A DNA stretch of 64,000 nucleotides. Source: Aphidius gifuensis. Lineage: Eukaryota; Arthropoda; Insecta; Hymenoptera; Braconidae. The first letter of the stretch is position 1; the number at the start of each line of letters is the position of its first letter. Location: positions 2,728,001 to 2,792,000 of the forward strand of contig NC_057789.1 of the NCBI RefSeq assembly GCF_014905175.1. Reading direction: 5' to 3'. A program made the position numbers and the translations under genes. Positions 47,130-61,000 of this stretch are shown here, one piece after another. The notes under the pieces are model-generated. The model was not told where the DNA came from. It saw nothing but the letters and a program-made list of their open reading frames with translations, and searched no databases.

Positions 47130-49086
47130 TCAGTAACACGGTACGTCAAACCATTGGTATATTTGCTCTTGGCTTTCATCCAGTTCATACTCCAAGCAGC
47201 GTTTAGGAAACCTGTCGAAATTATTAACATTTTTTTTTACTTTTATTTTTATCCATTTTACAATAATTCTAAACTACCTATGTACTATTTGACTTATAAC
47301 TCTATTATTGTTTATTTCATTTATTTTTTTTTTATATAAGAAAATAAAAGAGCTATTTTAAAATTTAAAATTGTTTCTTTTATTATTTCATTATGGTTTT
47401 CTTTGATAATGCAAAAATGAAAGAATAAAAAAATAAACATTTTACACAAATTGAATTGATGATAAATTTATTTAACTCACGTTGAATAATGTTTGCAGGA
47501 GACTATTGGATAGTCTTCACGAAAACACTGTGTATGGAGAAGAGTAAAATACATTCTACCTATCTGATTGCCAATCATGTGGTCTAGATCATGAAGACAA
47601 TCATAAAATTCCTCATCGCAAGAACAGTGAAGCCTAAATATGCAAAATAAAAAAAATATCAAATATCATCACCTGCTTTATCCAGCTCAAGAATCATTTA
47701 TCAAAAAAAGCTACAAAATAATCCAATAGATTTTTTTTTTAGCTGCTTAGCAAATGATAAATAAAAAATTTCAATTTTATTAATAATCTAAAAATAAATT
47801 CATCAAGTAGAATTAAAAACTTTTGTACTTTTTAGAATACCAGATGCTTCAACACCTGGTTGGTATTTTAATTTTTTTTTTTTTATTCTTATATACTTAA
47901 ATAATAATTGAAAAAAAAAAAAAAAAGTTTTTTAAATTTAAAAAAAAATGACCTCTTGAGAATTTATAATATTTCTTTTGGAATGTTTTTAAAAAATTTA
48001 AATATCCTCAAAATGAATAAAGTAAAAACTTTTTTTGTTGATGAAAAAAAATTTCATTGTGGTTTAATTTTTTATATTGTCAATATTTATAAAATTAAAA
48101 TTGAAAAAAATATATAAACTCAAAGAATAATTGAAATACTCAAGATTTTTTAATAAAAGTTTCAAGTAAACTTTTTTTTATATTTAAATGGCTTTTTGTT
48201 ATTCAAGAAGACTTCCATTGTCTCGAGTGTAAATCACTATTCAGAATTATTGAAATAAATGTAACAAATTGTGTCTCGTCTACGTGATACACAATATAAA
48301 TAAAAATAAATTTTGTTATTGTTTTTAAAAGACATATTGTGAATACAAAACCTTGCATAAGATTTTAAATTTGTAAGATTGTGTTTGGACTCGTATCCTT
48401 CAATGACATCAGGACAATAATCATGAGATCTACCTAAAATAATAATAATAATTTACTATCATTCAAGTTTTGAATTCTTTTTTTTTTTGGAAACTTACAG
48501 CATTTGTCAACTTCTTCATAATAACCAAGATCGTCATAGCCTTCAGAAATATTTCCTCTTCCGCACCATTTTGTTCCTGAATGCACAATACTTGAAAGCT
48601 TCAACTTGAAGTAGTCTGATGTAACGAGGGTAATACAACCCAGGAATCATCAAACTCCCCCAGATTAAAGTAGTTTAAAAATGCAAGAAAAAAAAAGAAT
48701 AAAAACATGTAATGTTCTTTGCAACATCAGCATTTTTAATGATCATATTGTCTTATAATTTTTTATTCTTTTCGTTCACTATTTATACTAATAATAATTG
48801 TAAATTTTATTTAAAAAAAAACTGTAATTTAATTTTTTAATTTACATAAATATAATCACTTGAAATTTAATTATTTTATTTTCTGAAAATAATTACTCTG
48901 CTTACCTGGAAAAATCATACGATCTTGCTGTCTATTTTTAAATTCTCCAAAAATATTTTCATCTTCATTTGAGTCATAATCAATGACAACTGACAAACTG
49001 TTTATATTATAAATCCAAAAAATACTGAGTAAAAAAAATAAATAAATAATAGACATGTTGAAGAATTTAAAAATCAACTGAAACAA
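47130..49086 (-). CDS. Group III (bee-venom-type) secreted phospholipase A2
   Basis: Exons 49086-48906, 48576-48499, 48433-48352, 47633-47481 and 47211-47130 join in phase into 191 codons plus TGA. The first Met (or the Met ten codons in, a better signal-peptide start) leads a hydrophobic segment IYLFFLLSIFWIYNINS, then an acidic propeptide. The mature enzyme carries the calcium loop WCGRGN, the active-site CCRSHDYC with its His-Asp pair, and the FYDCL aspartate. The cysteine-rich end has CFREDYPIVSC and RCLEYELDESQ. Such enzymes hydrolyse the sn-2 ester of phospholipids outside the cell; relatives serve in venom, digestion or general physiology, and the sequence does not say which. All key residues are present and nothing is truncated. 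It lies just upstream of the visible TMEM132 exons on the same strand. Confidence 0.92.
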
Positions 49087-52000
49087 GTTGAGTGTAACTT
49101 TTGATTTTATATATAATAGATTACATTGTGCGTATATTTTTTAATCTTGTTTGTATCAAATAGATACACAGACTCGATTAAATATCATTTATTTTTTTTT
49201 TTCTTTCATTATCTCTAGCACGTGTTTGTCGACGTTGATTTGAACGTGCGACAAATGGCCAGTGTAATTTGACCGTTGATAAAAATAATAAAAAAAAATT
49301 ATATTTCAATTGGTTTTTAAAATATTAATTAAATAAATGTATACCTTTGAGTGTAACAGTATTAAATATCAACTTTATCATTGTATTTTTTTCATGATAA
49401 TATTACACATAAAAGAATTTTTTTACGAGTTTATTTATAAACTCAGAGGAAAATCTGTTGGTACAAAATTTGAATCATATCATGTAAATATTTGTTCAAC
49501 ACTTGATAATTAAATGAAAAAAATAATTTTAATAATAAAATTTGAGTTAATTATTAGATTTTTCTAATTATAAATTTTTCTCCAATTTATAAAATTTTTT
49601 TTAAAATATATAATTACTGTTATAGTGAGTTTTAAAAATAATATAAATTGGCTCAATGATAATTAAGATATAACTGATAAAATTAATCAAAAAAAAAAAA
49701 AAAAAAATTCTGTATCGTATTAATATTCAAAAACTTTATAATTAGTTTATAAAACTAAAAAAAAAAAAATTTATATAAAGTTTTTTCATTATAAAAAAAA
49801 TAATTGTATATATATTTTTTAATTTAACAAAGAATAATTTTATGATAATAACAATGAATGACGAATAATTTGTTGGTTGTCAAGTTGATAATTTATTATC
49901 ATCTTGAAACCAGATGAAAGACAAAGGACGTCTACCATTAACGCCTCTGCAACATCCACACTGTTGGCTATAAAAACTCAAAACTATCAAGTTAAAAAAT
50001 ATACAAAAAAAAAAAAGCATATAAAAGTTGTCATAAGCAGAGATAAATAAAATTTAAAAACAATAAAAGATAAATTCATATTCAAGAAAGAATAAAGAAA
50101 ATTCTTGTGAAGTAACATAAAATATTTGAACAATTAGAACAATGTTATATGCAATTAGAAGACATTGATTTAACATGATGATTGTCTATTGTCCTGGATA
50201 ATCATTGATGATTGATCTGGTTAAAATACGACAACATGGATATAATGATCGTTTGATCATCAAATTATATTAACATGAATTGTAGAAGTCTCTGATCATA
50301 CAATCAGAGCAAATTGATTCAAGAGAAAATTAGTCAGGCAGTAAGTCAAAAGAAAACCTTGTGGGAAAATTCACAATTAAATTAATGACTAAAATTTTCA
50401 TTAAAAAAAAAATATATTTTTATATTTTTTCATTAGAGAGTTAGTGACATGAATAATCTTTAAAATCAAATTATTTGCATCAAGTTTTACCATTGTTTTG
50501 ATACAATTTATATTCTCATGGGAAAAATCAAAAACCACTTAAAACTTGTACTTTTAAATTCATCAGCAATTATAGTTTGTTACACGTATGTGTGCTTATA
50601 GCAAGTACTTTTAGCAATAATAATTATATTAATGAGTGATAAATTTATATAGAAACTTCAACTGATAAACTAAATATTTTTTAAAAAGTTAAAAATTAAT
50701 TTAATTATTATTTTCATCAATTTAAAAATTTTATAAATAATTAATTGACAGTTTAAAATTATTAAATAATAAATAATTTATTATTGATTAATTTATTTAT
50801 AAATATATTATTATGAAAATTATATTTAACAAAAAAATAATAAATATTTAATAAAATTTTTCAATCAATATTTAAATATCAATCAAGATAATATCAAAAA
50901 AAAAAATAATTAGCATATATAATTCAATGATTCAAGTATATCAATCATTAAATCTACATAAAAATTTCAAGTATTTTTATATTGTTTATAAAATTGAGGG
51001 TCATTTTGAGGATAAAATAAAGCTTTCGTATTTAAAGTTTATATACAGTATGTGTGTTTTATAGAACTGTTATATGAAGACCAGAGTTTCACGACTATAC
51101 TTTGTCGATAAATTGAACCGAGCGATGAAACTTTTGCCTTGTTTATATCTATATCTAAAAAAACAAACAACCATGGTAGCAGTGGATCGATTATCACCAA
51201 CACTTTTATTTATTTTTTTTTTTGACTATTTACTATGTGAATAAAATTGCATTGGTATTTATTATATAACTGTATGTAAAATAATTGTATATAACGAAAC
51301 AAAATACATTCTGTCGACAGAGAGTTGACCATGTTTTCATTCATTCTTGAAGCTTGCATATTTAAAATATTTTATCAGACACAAAATGTGGCATACATAC
51401 TGGGTCGTCATTGTTCACCGAGGTCAAATTATTTCCGTAAAATATTTCAAATATTATGCAAACAATGTGTGTGTATAAATAAATTTTCTAAAAATAACCG
51501 CATGAAAATATGAATAATATTTTAAAATATAAAGCGTAGATAAAAAAAAAATTTAATCAATAACATTTGTTCATTTTTATCTTACTCATATGTCAGTTAT
51601 TTACTTTTTTTTTTAAATTTTATTTTAGATGAAAATACTAGACGCCATATCCGGTTGTCTTAAAAACGATTTTATTTTTTATCATTTACTTGGAGCTCTC
51701 ATTTTAATATGCAATAAAAAAATATGATAAAATGATAAAAATTTTATGAAAATAGTTATATTATTTTTGTATATTATTTATTGAAGGTTGACAGTGTTAG
51801 GGGTCAAGTGGATCATGACACTTGACATATTATTTTACATGATTCATTGTACTGATATTTATTTTTAAAAATTTGAAAAACTGTTGGCAATAATCAACAA
51901 AACAAACAAACCAAAAAAAAAATATACACATTTATGTGCTTGTTTTTTTCATTTGTTTGTTTGTCTGATTTGTTTTTTGTTTTTTATTCAATTGAAAAAA

Positions 52001-54979
52001 TCACATAAATATTTGAAACTGAATTTATCATTTTTTTTTTTTTCATAGTTTTATTTTTCTTTAATTTCCGGCCATCACGAAGTTTTATCTATTTACCACT
52101 CTTCCGAAAGCCATGACAAAATTGCACGACTGGATATACTTCAAGAATTTCGAATCTTTCTTGAATAGACAAAAAAAAAAAAAGTATTAAATTACTTTTC
52201 CCTGCTGACTTTTACTCCATTAGATTTTTCTAGTTTTTATTTTAGCATTCTCTTGTTCTCGTAAGAACGATTCATTGTTGTCACAAGCATTCTTCATTAA
52301 TTTTTTATTATTTTTGAAACAATGCTGTGACAATTTATGTGATGAACATGAGATAAATTTGAAATATAAAATTATCACATGGAACAAACAAAAACACAAA
52401 ATATTTGAAAAACAAATTTATAAAAATAGATTATTAAAATTATTTATAAAAAAAAATTAAATTAGGCTACACTTGTTTAAATAAAAAAAATACAATGCCC
52501 AAAAAAAACCAGTTTAGACAACTTGAAAAAGAATTAAAAAAAAAAAAAAAACTAACAATTAAAATTTTCATTTCAGTTATAAAAAACGAAACAATAAAAT
52601 ATTTTTTTGATTAAATTTAATTTTACCAAGCTATATCATAAAAATATCCAATAAATTTTCGACTAAATTCAAAATTTAATCATAAAAATCTCAGCTTTAA
52701 TTTAAATTTTATCTTATTTTTTTATTTTTTTGATTTTTCCAACGATAAAATTGTTCTAAAATTCAAGATGTTTGTGTATATATCTATATACTTGTGTACA
52801 CACATCAATTGTATAGTACAATGTTATGTAGCCGTTTTGCTTCCGAGTATGTACACTATTGTTTATTTATAGCCTACTCACTGTGTAAACGCGTGTCGGC
52901 ATTCACCCTCTATATATTCGCATGAATGTGTGTAGGTCGTGTCTGCCATTACGTCAGATAAAATGTAATGTAAACGAAAAATAAAAAGTTGAAAAGATTA
53001 AAATAATAGTGAGTGAATGAAAGCGCAAAAAAAAAATGGTTAAAATTGGTAGTAAGGTGATAAAAGAAAACTGGAGAATGCCGATTGGCTTGGTGAAAAT
53101 GTTGAAAAGAATGTGAAGATCGTCGCTGAGGAAAAGAGTGAAAATAAATACAAAATAAGAAGAAAAAAAAAAACAAAAAGGAAACATACTACCGATGCAT
53201 TTCGAGTATCGATTTGAAAGGGTATAATGGGGGTGGTATTGGAAGGGGATTTTTCAATCCCTTTGGACCTTTTGTATATTCATCAATATGTGTGTATGTG
53301 CAAGTGTGTCGATGTCACGTATGTACAGTATAAAATTTTATATGTATATGTGTAAAAGTTGGTTCAATTTATTGGGCTCAAGCTGATCTCAAACACTGAG
53401 GAATAAAAAAAATTTAAAAAAAAGCTCTGTTCAGAGGACAAAAGCACATACTGTGGTAGCTGAATAAAAAAAAAAAAAAATAGATGAGGTTTTGATAATC
53501 CTTTCTTGAATTTGGCCAGTCAACATTTTTCGTCTAATTCAAATTGAATAAAAAAAATATAATCGATATATTTTTAAATTGGTTTTTTAAATATTTTAAC
53601 AGCTTTTTTAAATATTACAGTTATTAAATTAATTTATTATCATAAAAAAAAGAAAACATTTTATTTTCTTTTTTCTTCTAGTAAAACATCAAATTGAGTA
53701 TTGATTTTATTTAAAAAAAAAAAGTAGTTCACAGTTTTTTATATAAAAATCAATATAAAGATTCTTTTGTCTTAAAAAAATAATTTATAATACTAAAAAT
53801 AAAAAAAAAAATCAATTTCATATGTAGATAAATTTTTTAATTATTCATTGACGTCATGAGAAATTATATATAAAAAATTAAAGATATTTGAAAAATGATT
53901 ATAAAGCATATTCATAAAAATAGAAAATATATAAATAAAATTTAATAATGTTTCATGACTTTTATTAATTTTTAAAATTTAAATTTATATAGAAATATAA
54001 AAAATTAATTATATTTATGATATATTTTATCACTTTGACATAAATAATTTTAAAAAAAGAGAAAAAATTAAAAAATAAAGTTTGTCATTTCACTTGTGGC
54101 ACGTAGTGGCTTTACTGGGTTTTATCGATCCAAACTAATAAGGTAATCTCCGTGTTTCTAGCCAGTCGGTTGTTGAGGTCTATAGTGTATACCCCCAACA
54201 GTGTTTCTACCAACCCATGGTGCCCATATCGATTGTCCAGCCGACGTAAAAATATTGCCTCAAGGCGACGAGACGACGAGACTTTTATATGCTCGCCTCG
54301 TTCCATTTTTTTTTTCATTTTTTCTTTCTCATTTACTTTTTTATTTATTTATTATTTTCATATCTTTTACGTTTATTACTGAGGGAATTTAAGTGTCCAG
54401 ACCATTCAATATCCCATGACAATTTTAGGTCAATTTTTTTTTTCATAGAAAAAATGATTGGAATATCATAAAGCTACAGATGATTTGATTGCATAACGAT
54501 TTTCAATTTATTTTAACGATGTGAGATAATCGAAAATACGCGGCTAAAGAATATTTTGCATCAGGTAAAAAAAAAATCAGGTATAGTTATTAAATAAAAA
54601 AAATATATATTAAATAAGAGACACGAAATTATAGGTTTAAAAAAAAAAAAAATGGGATATAGAAAAAAGAAGGAAAAAAAATTATTCAAATGAACTTGTA
54701 AATTTGTTTTTTAAATATTTTAAATATGTATATAAAATAAATTGGTTACTTAAATATTTTGAAGTCAAACTATTTTTTTTTTTTTTTGTAATAAAATAAT
54801 GTATTCATGATGTCTGATAATTATAATGTTTGTAATATAATTTATAACCTTTTTTTTATTTTAAAACATAAAAATATATATATGATATACATTTATTACA
54901 TCGTTTGGTGAATTTAATAATTTATAAATTAATTTTATTTTTATTTTGAGAATAATAAAATTTGTTTTTAAATTTATGA
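49087..54979. other. Long AT-rich region upstream of PLA2
   Basis: Nearly 6 kb, probably TMEM132 intron and/or intergenic DNA. No coding exon is supported. Non-random patches are 52800-53000 (balanced composition, ATTACGTCAGA CRE-like site), 53200-53400, and the 54095-54305 island annotated separately. The signal-peptide exon of TMEM132 might hide here. Confidence 0.5.
54095..54305 (-). other. GC-balanced island with TATA-like site
   Basis: About 210 bp of complex sequence in very AT-rich surroundings. On the minus strand it reads GCATATAAAAGTCTCGTC near its start, a good TATA box context, followed by about 190 bp without a long open frame (an ATG near the middle meets TAG at once). It does not match snRNA, 7SL, RNase P or MRP motifs that I know. 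It may be a promoter with a non-coding first exon, or an unrecognised RNA gene. Confidence 0.35.
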
Positions 54980-57900
54980 TTATAAATTTTCGGTACCTTG
55001 AAGATCGGGACATAAAAAATGACGAAAATTACGTGGTCCAACGAGATTTTGTTGACGTTGAGCACATTCAATCAGCCAAATTTTAACTCGAGTTATATGT
55101 TCGTCACTGACAATTGGACCAATACCAGGTACATTGTAATTTACTTTTTGATTTATATTAAAAAAATTCTCCAACGACATTGATGATGACGATGATGATT
55201 CAATTGTTGAAGTTTCTATAATATCATCTTTTACAACTGATGTTCTTGATAAATTTATTCCACACTTACAACACTCACAACTTTCTTCAAGATTTACAGT
55301 ATCATTATTAAAATTTTTCTTTGGTAAAATTATTTCTACACCACTTGATGTTTGGTTTATTTTACCCTCGACCTCGTTTATCTCATCCCCATTAATTTGA
55401 CTTTTTGCGGCAGCAACACTCTCCTTTATTTCCTGGCATTTATTAGTTTTCCAAAAAGACAAATTACGTTATAACCTTTTTTTTTTTAACATATATTATT
55501 ATAACTTAAAAAATTAGGGAGTTTAAAAAATCGATTAGTACAATTTATTCTTTTTTATAATGTAAATTTAATTTTTATAATGAAAAATATTAAGTGAATA
55601 ATTTTTATTAAATTTATTATAATAAAAAAAAATTATTCCGTTTAAATTTTCGTTAAAAAATAATGGAATTTTTACTCTTCAGTTTTTAATTATATTTAGC
55701 AAAAAAAAATAAAAAATAAAAATAGAAATGAGAGGTGAGTAAAAAAGGAAAAAAATAAAATGATATCAATATCATGAATTTTAAGATTAACTGTCAGTGA
55801 AAATCAGAGAATATATAATATCCTGATAGAACACAAGTGGTGTTCTTCACTGATCTCTAAAATTGGCTCGTGTTACACCAACGCCTATAACATCATGACC
55901 TATTTTGTCATATAGATTTTACGTATATATAATGCATGCAGAAACGAGACGCGACTGCTATAAAAGCTTTTTATTATTTTTTAATTTCCAGTAACTCGAT
56001 AATTATGAATTGCTAAATAGAACAAATTTCATATTAAATTTAGCGTGATAATAATACCCTGGATAAAAGCTTTAAAATGTACATATAAATTTTACAAAAA
56101 AAATAAACTTTGCTTTGATGTTTTTTTGTCAAAAAGCTCCAATAGATTATGACAAAATCGACAATATCAATCCGTTGAAATTGAAAAGTTTTATCAATTT
56201 TGTTGTTTTGTTTTTTGGAATAAAAAAAGAAAAGAGATAATCTTTTTTTTTTTTTTTTCATTTTAAAAATATCAATTGATTTGATAATGATTTATAAAAT
56301 ATAAAAATTAGATATTTGAAAAATGATAGTATATGAAAAATAAATAACCTCATTGATGTTATCATGTTGAAATGATGATTCAAAACTTTTATCATTAGCT
56401 GTGTTATTTTCTTCAATAAAATTATCCTCATCATCTTGATTTTCTAAAGTATTTTTACTATCAACAAAAACCATAGTGTCCACTGACGATGTCGTTTGTT
56501 CATTGTCATCATGATTATAAGTTGGAGTAACTTCTTCAAAGTTTGTAAACTCTTCATGTTCTATACCATTATTATAATCCTCATTTTCATAATTATTTTC
56601 AGGTATTTTCGTTGACGATTTCTTGTCAATTTTTATGCTCAAACGAGCAGAACATGAAGATCTTGTCTTATCATCATCATCATCTTCCTCGAGTGAATCA
56701 CTGTCTACTGTTATTTCTTCAGGAGAATAGAGTTTCATGTCATCGGACAAATTAGTCTCAGCTTTATTCTCCTGACAGTATTCAAAAAAAAAAAATACAT
56801 AAGCAATTTTCATTCAAGCATCCAATCCAACTAATCTTAATATTTTTCCAAGATACATGACTAAGATATATGTATTTTAAATATCAAAAAAATTAATTTT
56901 ACATGTATAAAAATTAATAAATATTTGCTGAATTTGTTACCTCACACGTGCATGTAATTTCAGTATCTCTTGAATTAAATGTTGACAATAAATCACTATC
57001 ACAAAATGAGGATGATATTTGTGAAAATTCACTGGTTTTTATATTTGTTAACATGGGATTTATACCACTACAATCAAGCTTTGCTAGATATCCATAGAGA
57101 CTTAACATGGTTCTCAGTGGTATCATAGCAGATCCACCCTTGGGTTCATCCGTAAATAACTCACAAACAAGGATCAACGTATCTCGAAGGTTCTATATAA
57201 TTGTCAACACGTATCTACTTGTTAATATCCAAGTATTTATCATAAAATAAAAATGGAAATAAAAAAGCACACCCATAAGATAAAACATAAATAAAAAAAA
57301 AAAGAAATTAGGTTAAAGCCAGTGGCACACTTGGGAGCTTTTATTCATTTTTCTTTTATATGAAGGAAAAAAAGAAAAAAAAAAAGTTTGTTGGCTTACG
57401 TTGGCAAGAAGGCCGCAGGCAACAGCAAGAAAACGGTAAAGGTCAATTTCCTTATTATTGTGAGTGTGTAGAAGACGGCCAATCATCAAGATCTGATACA
57501 GAAGATCGCTAGAAAGACCAATGCCCTGCCAACGTTTAAAAAGGGTCTTGAAGGCCACTTTTATTCTGCTACTACTTTCATAGTTGCATGAAGAACGGTC
57601 AAATTGATTGAGGAGGGTTCTCAGGTAACCTGGGGTTATTCCGGTGGGATGAGTGAAAGGCAGATACTCAAAACGTTCCTCAAAAAAAAATAAATAAAAA
57701 TGGAAAAGATAAACATGAAATATCAACCAACTCAATTAATGTTTTTCCTTTTTTTTTTTTTGAAGAATAAAACTTTTGATATTATAATTGAGAGAACATT
57801 TAATTTGTATATTATAATATTATTTTATTTTTTATTTTTGGTACCTTTACTGGTGGAGGCTGACCTTTGGCAAGGGCATGAAAATATGATGATGTCCAAC

Positions 57901-58024
57901 GTAATAAATCAAGAGGCTGTGTACGTATTGCTGCTTTTGCATAAATTTTTAAAATGTTGGGAAATGTCACGGGTATTTTTATCTGCTCAATGCAATATAG
58001 ATTTTCAGAAAAATCAGTTGACAT
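54980..58024 (-). CDS. ROPN1L: Ropporin-1-like protein with acidic extension
   Basis: Exons 58024-57845, 57678-57400, 57192-56941, 56771-56349, 55432-54980, all phase 0, give 528 codons plus TAA. Residues about 15-55 form an RIIa dimerisation/docking domain (FPNILKIYAKAAIRTQPLDLLRWTSSYF), which in the family binds A-kinase anchoring proteins in the sperm fibrous sheath or radial spoke. Exons 2-3 carry the ropporin body (FKRWQGIGLSSDLL, DLYRFLAVACGLLAN, LILVCELFTDEPKGGSAMIP). Exon 4 and the first part of exon 5 are Asp/Glu/Ser-rich and low in complexity. The end returns to an ordered segment (VPGIGPIVSDEHITRVKIW, then QNLVGPRNFRHFLCPDL). Vertebrate homologues are about 210-230 aa, so this protein is more than twice as long. 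Expected in motile sperm flagella or cilia. Confidence 0.87.
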
Positions 58025-61000
58025 TTTTTTTATTTATATTTAGATTATTTTTGCAAGAGATATTTTTTTTTATCTTTTTTTTTTTTGGGTTTTTATTTCC
58101 TTAGCAGGATCTTCACGTCAATTGACAGAAGGTAAAACGACGAGTGAACGAACACAACATATAAAAAAATGAAATTTTATATTTTTTATATTTATTTTAT
58201 CATTTTTTCATGCTTTTTTTATTCTTTGAAAGCTCACGTCACCAAGCACGCTTATAGCATGATATCATTCACTAAAAAAAAATTATTTTCAACGTTTTTT
58301 TTTTTAACCTCCTTTTTTTTAAATGAAAAAATATATATTTCGTGAAATTAAACAAAAGACTATTAGACAGTTGACAATGTTGAAAAAAAAAGCTGAATTT
58401 AAAGTTGAATAGAAAAAATAATTTAAGAATAGACAGTGTTTTTTTTTTATTATTAAAAATGAAATTTTAATTTGAAAAATTATAAAATAGTTGAAGAAGA
58501 ATTTTATAATTTTTTTTATGTCATCATCACCTGTCCTACACTTCCAGTGTGAATAATTCAACAAAAGTCAAATTCCAATATCCATCAAGCTGTATATGAA
58601 GTCTGATAAAATTTGATATAACAAAAAAATTTTGTGGTTTTTTATAATCATTCAACATTGGTATGTCTATCTCCATTTATCTACTTGCACGTTCAATTGG
58701 TCCATCACAAATAAATATAAAATTTTACCTTGTAAAATATTTTTTAACTCTAAATTTTGACCCTCAACATATACATACAAAGTCAACAGACCATTACATC
58801 ACACACACACATAGATATGTATACACTAACAAAAGCTCAATCGATCTTTCAAAGCTGGTAGGTTTACGTGGGCAATATAAATGCGCGGGCGTGAAATACG
58901 AGGTTTCCTTTTACACATACCTCCATCATCATTTTCTTAACCCAGCATCACTCGTTGTCTAATGGATCTTTAAAAAGCTTCCATTTTTTTTAACTTTTAA
59001 ATATCAAAAAAAAAAAAAAAAAAAATCAGTTTAATTACAAGTACATTTATCAAACGAAATAATAAAAAAATCATCAATATAAAATTTAAAAATACTTTTG
59101 AAAATTCAAAAAAAGCTCAATGTTTTTTTTTTTTAAAAATTATAATATATACGAACTTGAAATAATAAAAAAAAAAAATATTAAAAACCATAAAAAATTT
59201 TTGAAATATAATTTAACAATAAAAAGGGTAAAAATTTTTATAGACTATCTTTTTATTACGATTTTTTGTGCTTTTTTTTCATTCTTTTCTGTATATTTCA
59301 ATGAAATGGGATAATGAATATTCACCAAAAGAAAAAAAAAAAAATATACGACGACGATAATAAAAATATACATGATGAAAATAATGATCGCCAAGCGTTG
59401 AGATATTTTGAAAATATCGATTTGACCTTTTGTCATTACATCTCGAACACGGTGGTGTGTCTTTATGCATATATTTTTTTTTAAATGTCCATATATATAC
59501 GTTACTTTATGACTTCTTTTTATGAATAAACAGTCTAACACATTGTCATACACATGCACACATACATGTATGATAAAATAAAAAATAAAAAAAACATACA
59601 TATGCAGTTGTAATGTGAATTTTACGAATGGAAAATCGACAAGTGGTGCAATATTGAAATTTACAGAATACTCGTTTCTCGGTGCAAGCTATCTGCATAC
59701 GTACATTTTCCATTTGGACAGTAATTTTTATTTAAATATATGCTGCTGTTTTTATAAAACCTCAAATTTCAAGGTTTATTATTATTATCATTTTTTTTTT
59801 AAACCATAAAATAACTGTCAGTTGAGGTGTAAATTACAACTTTCATTTTATTATATTACACAACCATCATCAGTATATATTTTAAATAATAAATAAAAAT
59901 ATATATTCTTATTTTAATGTCATTAAAATGTTCAATAATTTAATGGAATAAAATTATACTAAAATAACATGACAATTAATAACCTTTTTTTTTTTTATTA
60001 GCTACTCATTACAGGGTAAATTAAAAAAGAACTACTTGAATATAATAAAATGTAAATTGTATTATTTAACATCAATAGTGTGGCTTGTATTTAGAATATA
60101 ATGATTGGTTATAAAAAAAATAAAAAAAATATTTTTATGATTATACATGTAGGCAGATTTAACTGTGATATTAGAATTTTAAATTTTTTTTCTCCCTCGA
60201 AATAATAAGATTATAATATAAAGTTAAAAAGGCAATTTTTTATTTTTAGATTTTTTTTTTTTTTAGTGAAGACTGAAGAAAAAGAGAAGCAAGTCTAAGT
60301 GGACGTATTTCATCCCTTAAAAAAAAAATATAAAAAAATTCTTCATAGTGTAGATAGGTGTGTATTATGTATATATATGTATATTTAAATAATAAGCTTT
60401 GTGAAACACCATGGTTATATCAATGTGAAGCAGTCTGCACGACCAACAAGAGCCACTCACAATCAGCGACAAGAAGGTGTCCCAAGAGTAACACAACAAC
60501 CAAGAGCAGTTCTTATTTTTTTTACTTTTTGCAAACTACACATATACACACCCTGAAGAGTTGTTCACACACAGGAAAAATATAAAAGAGGTACTTTTAT
60601 ATATATATACATCAGAGGTGAAAAAAATGTAATATAAAAAAATAAATAATGACAAAAAAAGAAATAGGAAAAAAAATAATATAGAGGAAGCAGAAAAGTC
60701 AAGATGAAATATTAAAGATTAAAAAAAATAAGAAGAAATATAAATTTGAAAAAAAAAAAAAATTGTATATGCGTAGATATAATATAAAAAATAAAATATA
60801 AAAAAAAAAAAAGCTCAAAAAAGCACAGCGGCAAAGTGGTTAGACAAGCATATCGTGTGAGTTGAAAATTGAACCAGTAAATTTCTGACAATTCAATTTT
60901 TTTTATTTACTTTTTTTCACCTGTCATTTTACGATAATAAATATGAAAAATAGATTTTTTTTTTTTTTAAGATATAAGTATGTATATAATGCAATAATGT

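Noticed and set aside
46988..47230. Open frame reading FLNAAWSMNWMKAKSKYTNG on the minus strand
   Set aside because: It is a shadow of PLA2 exon 5; the frame set by the preceding exon gives FPKRCLEYELDESQ and stops at 47130.
57700..58104. 134-codon plus-strand frame across ropporin exon 1
   Set aside because: Overlaps the coding exon antisense and consists of poly-Phe/Leu; ropporin reading is clearly right.
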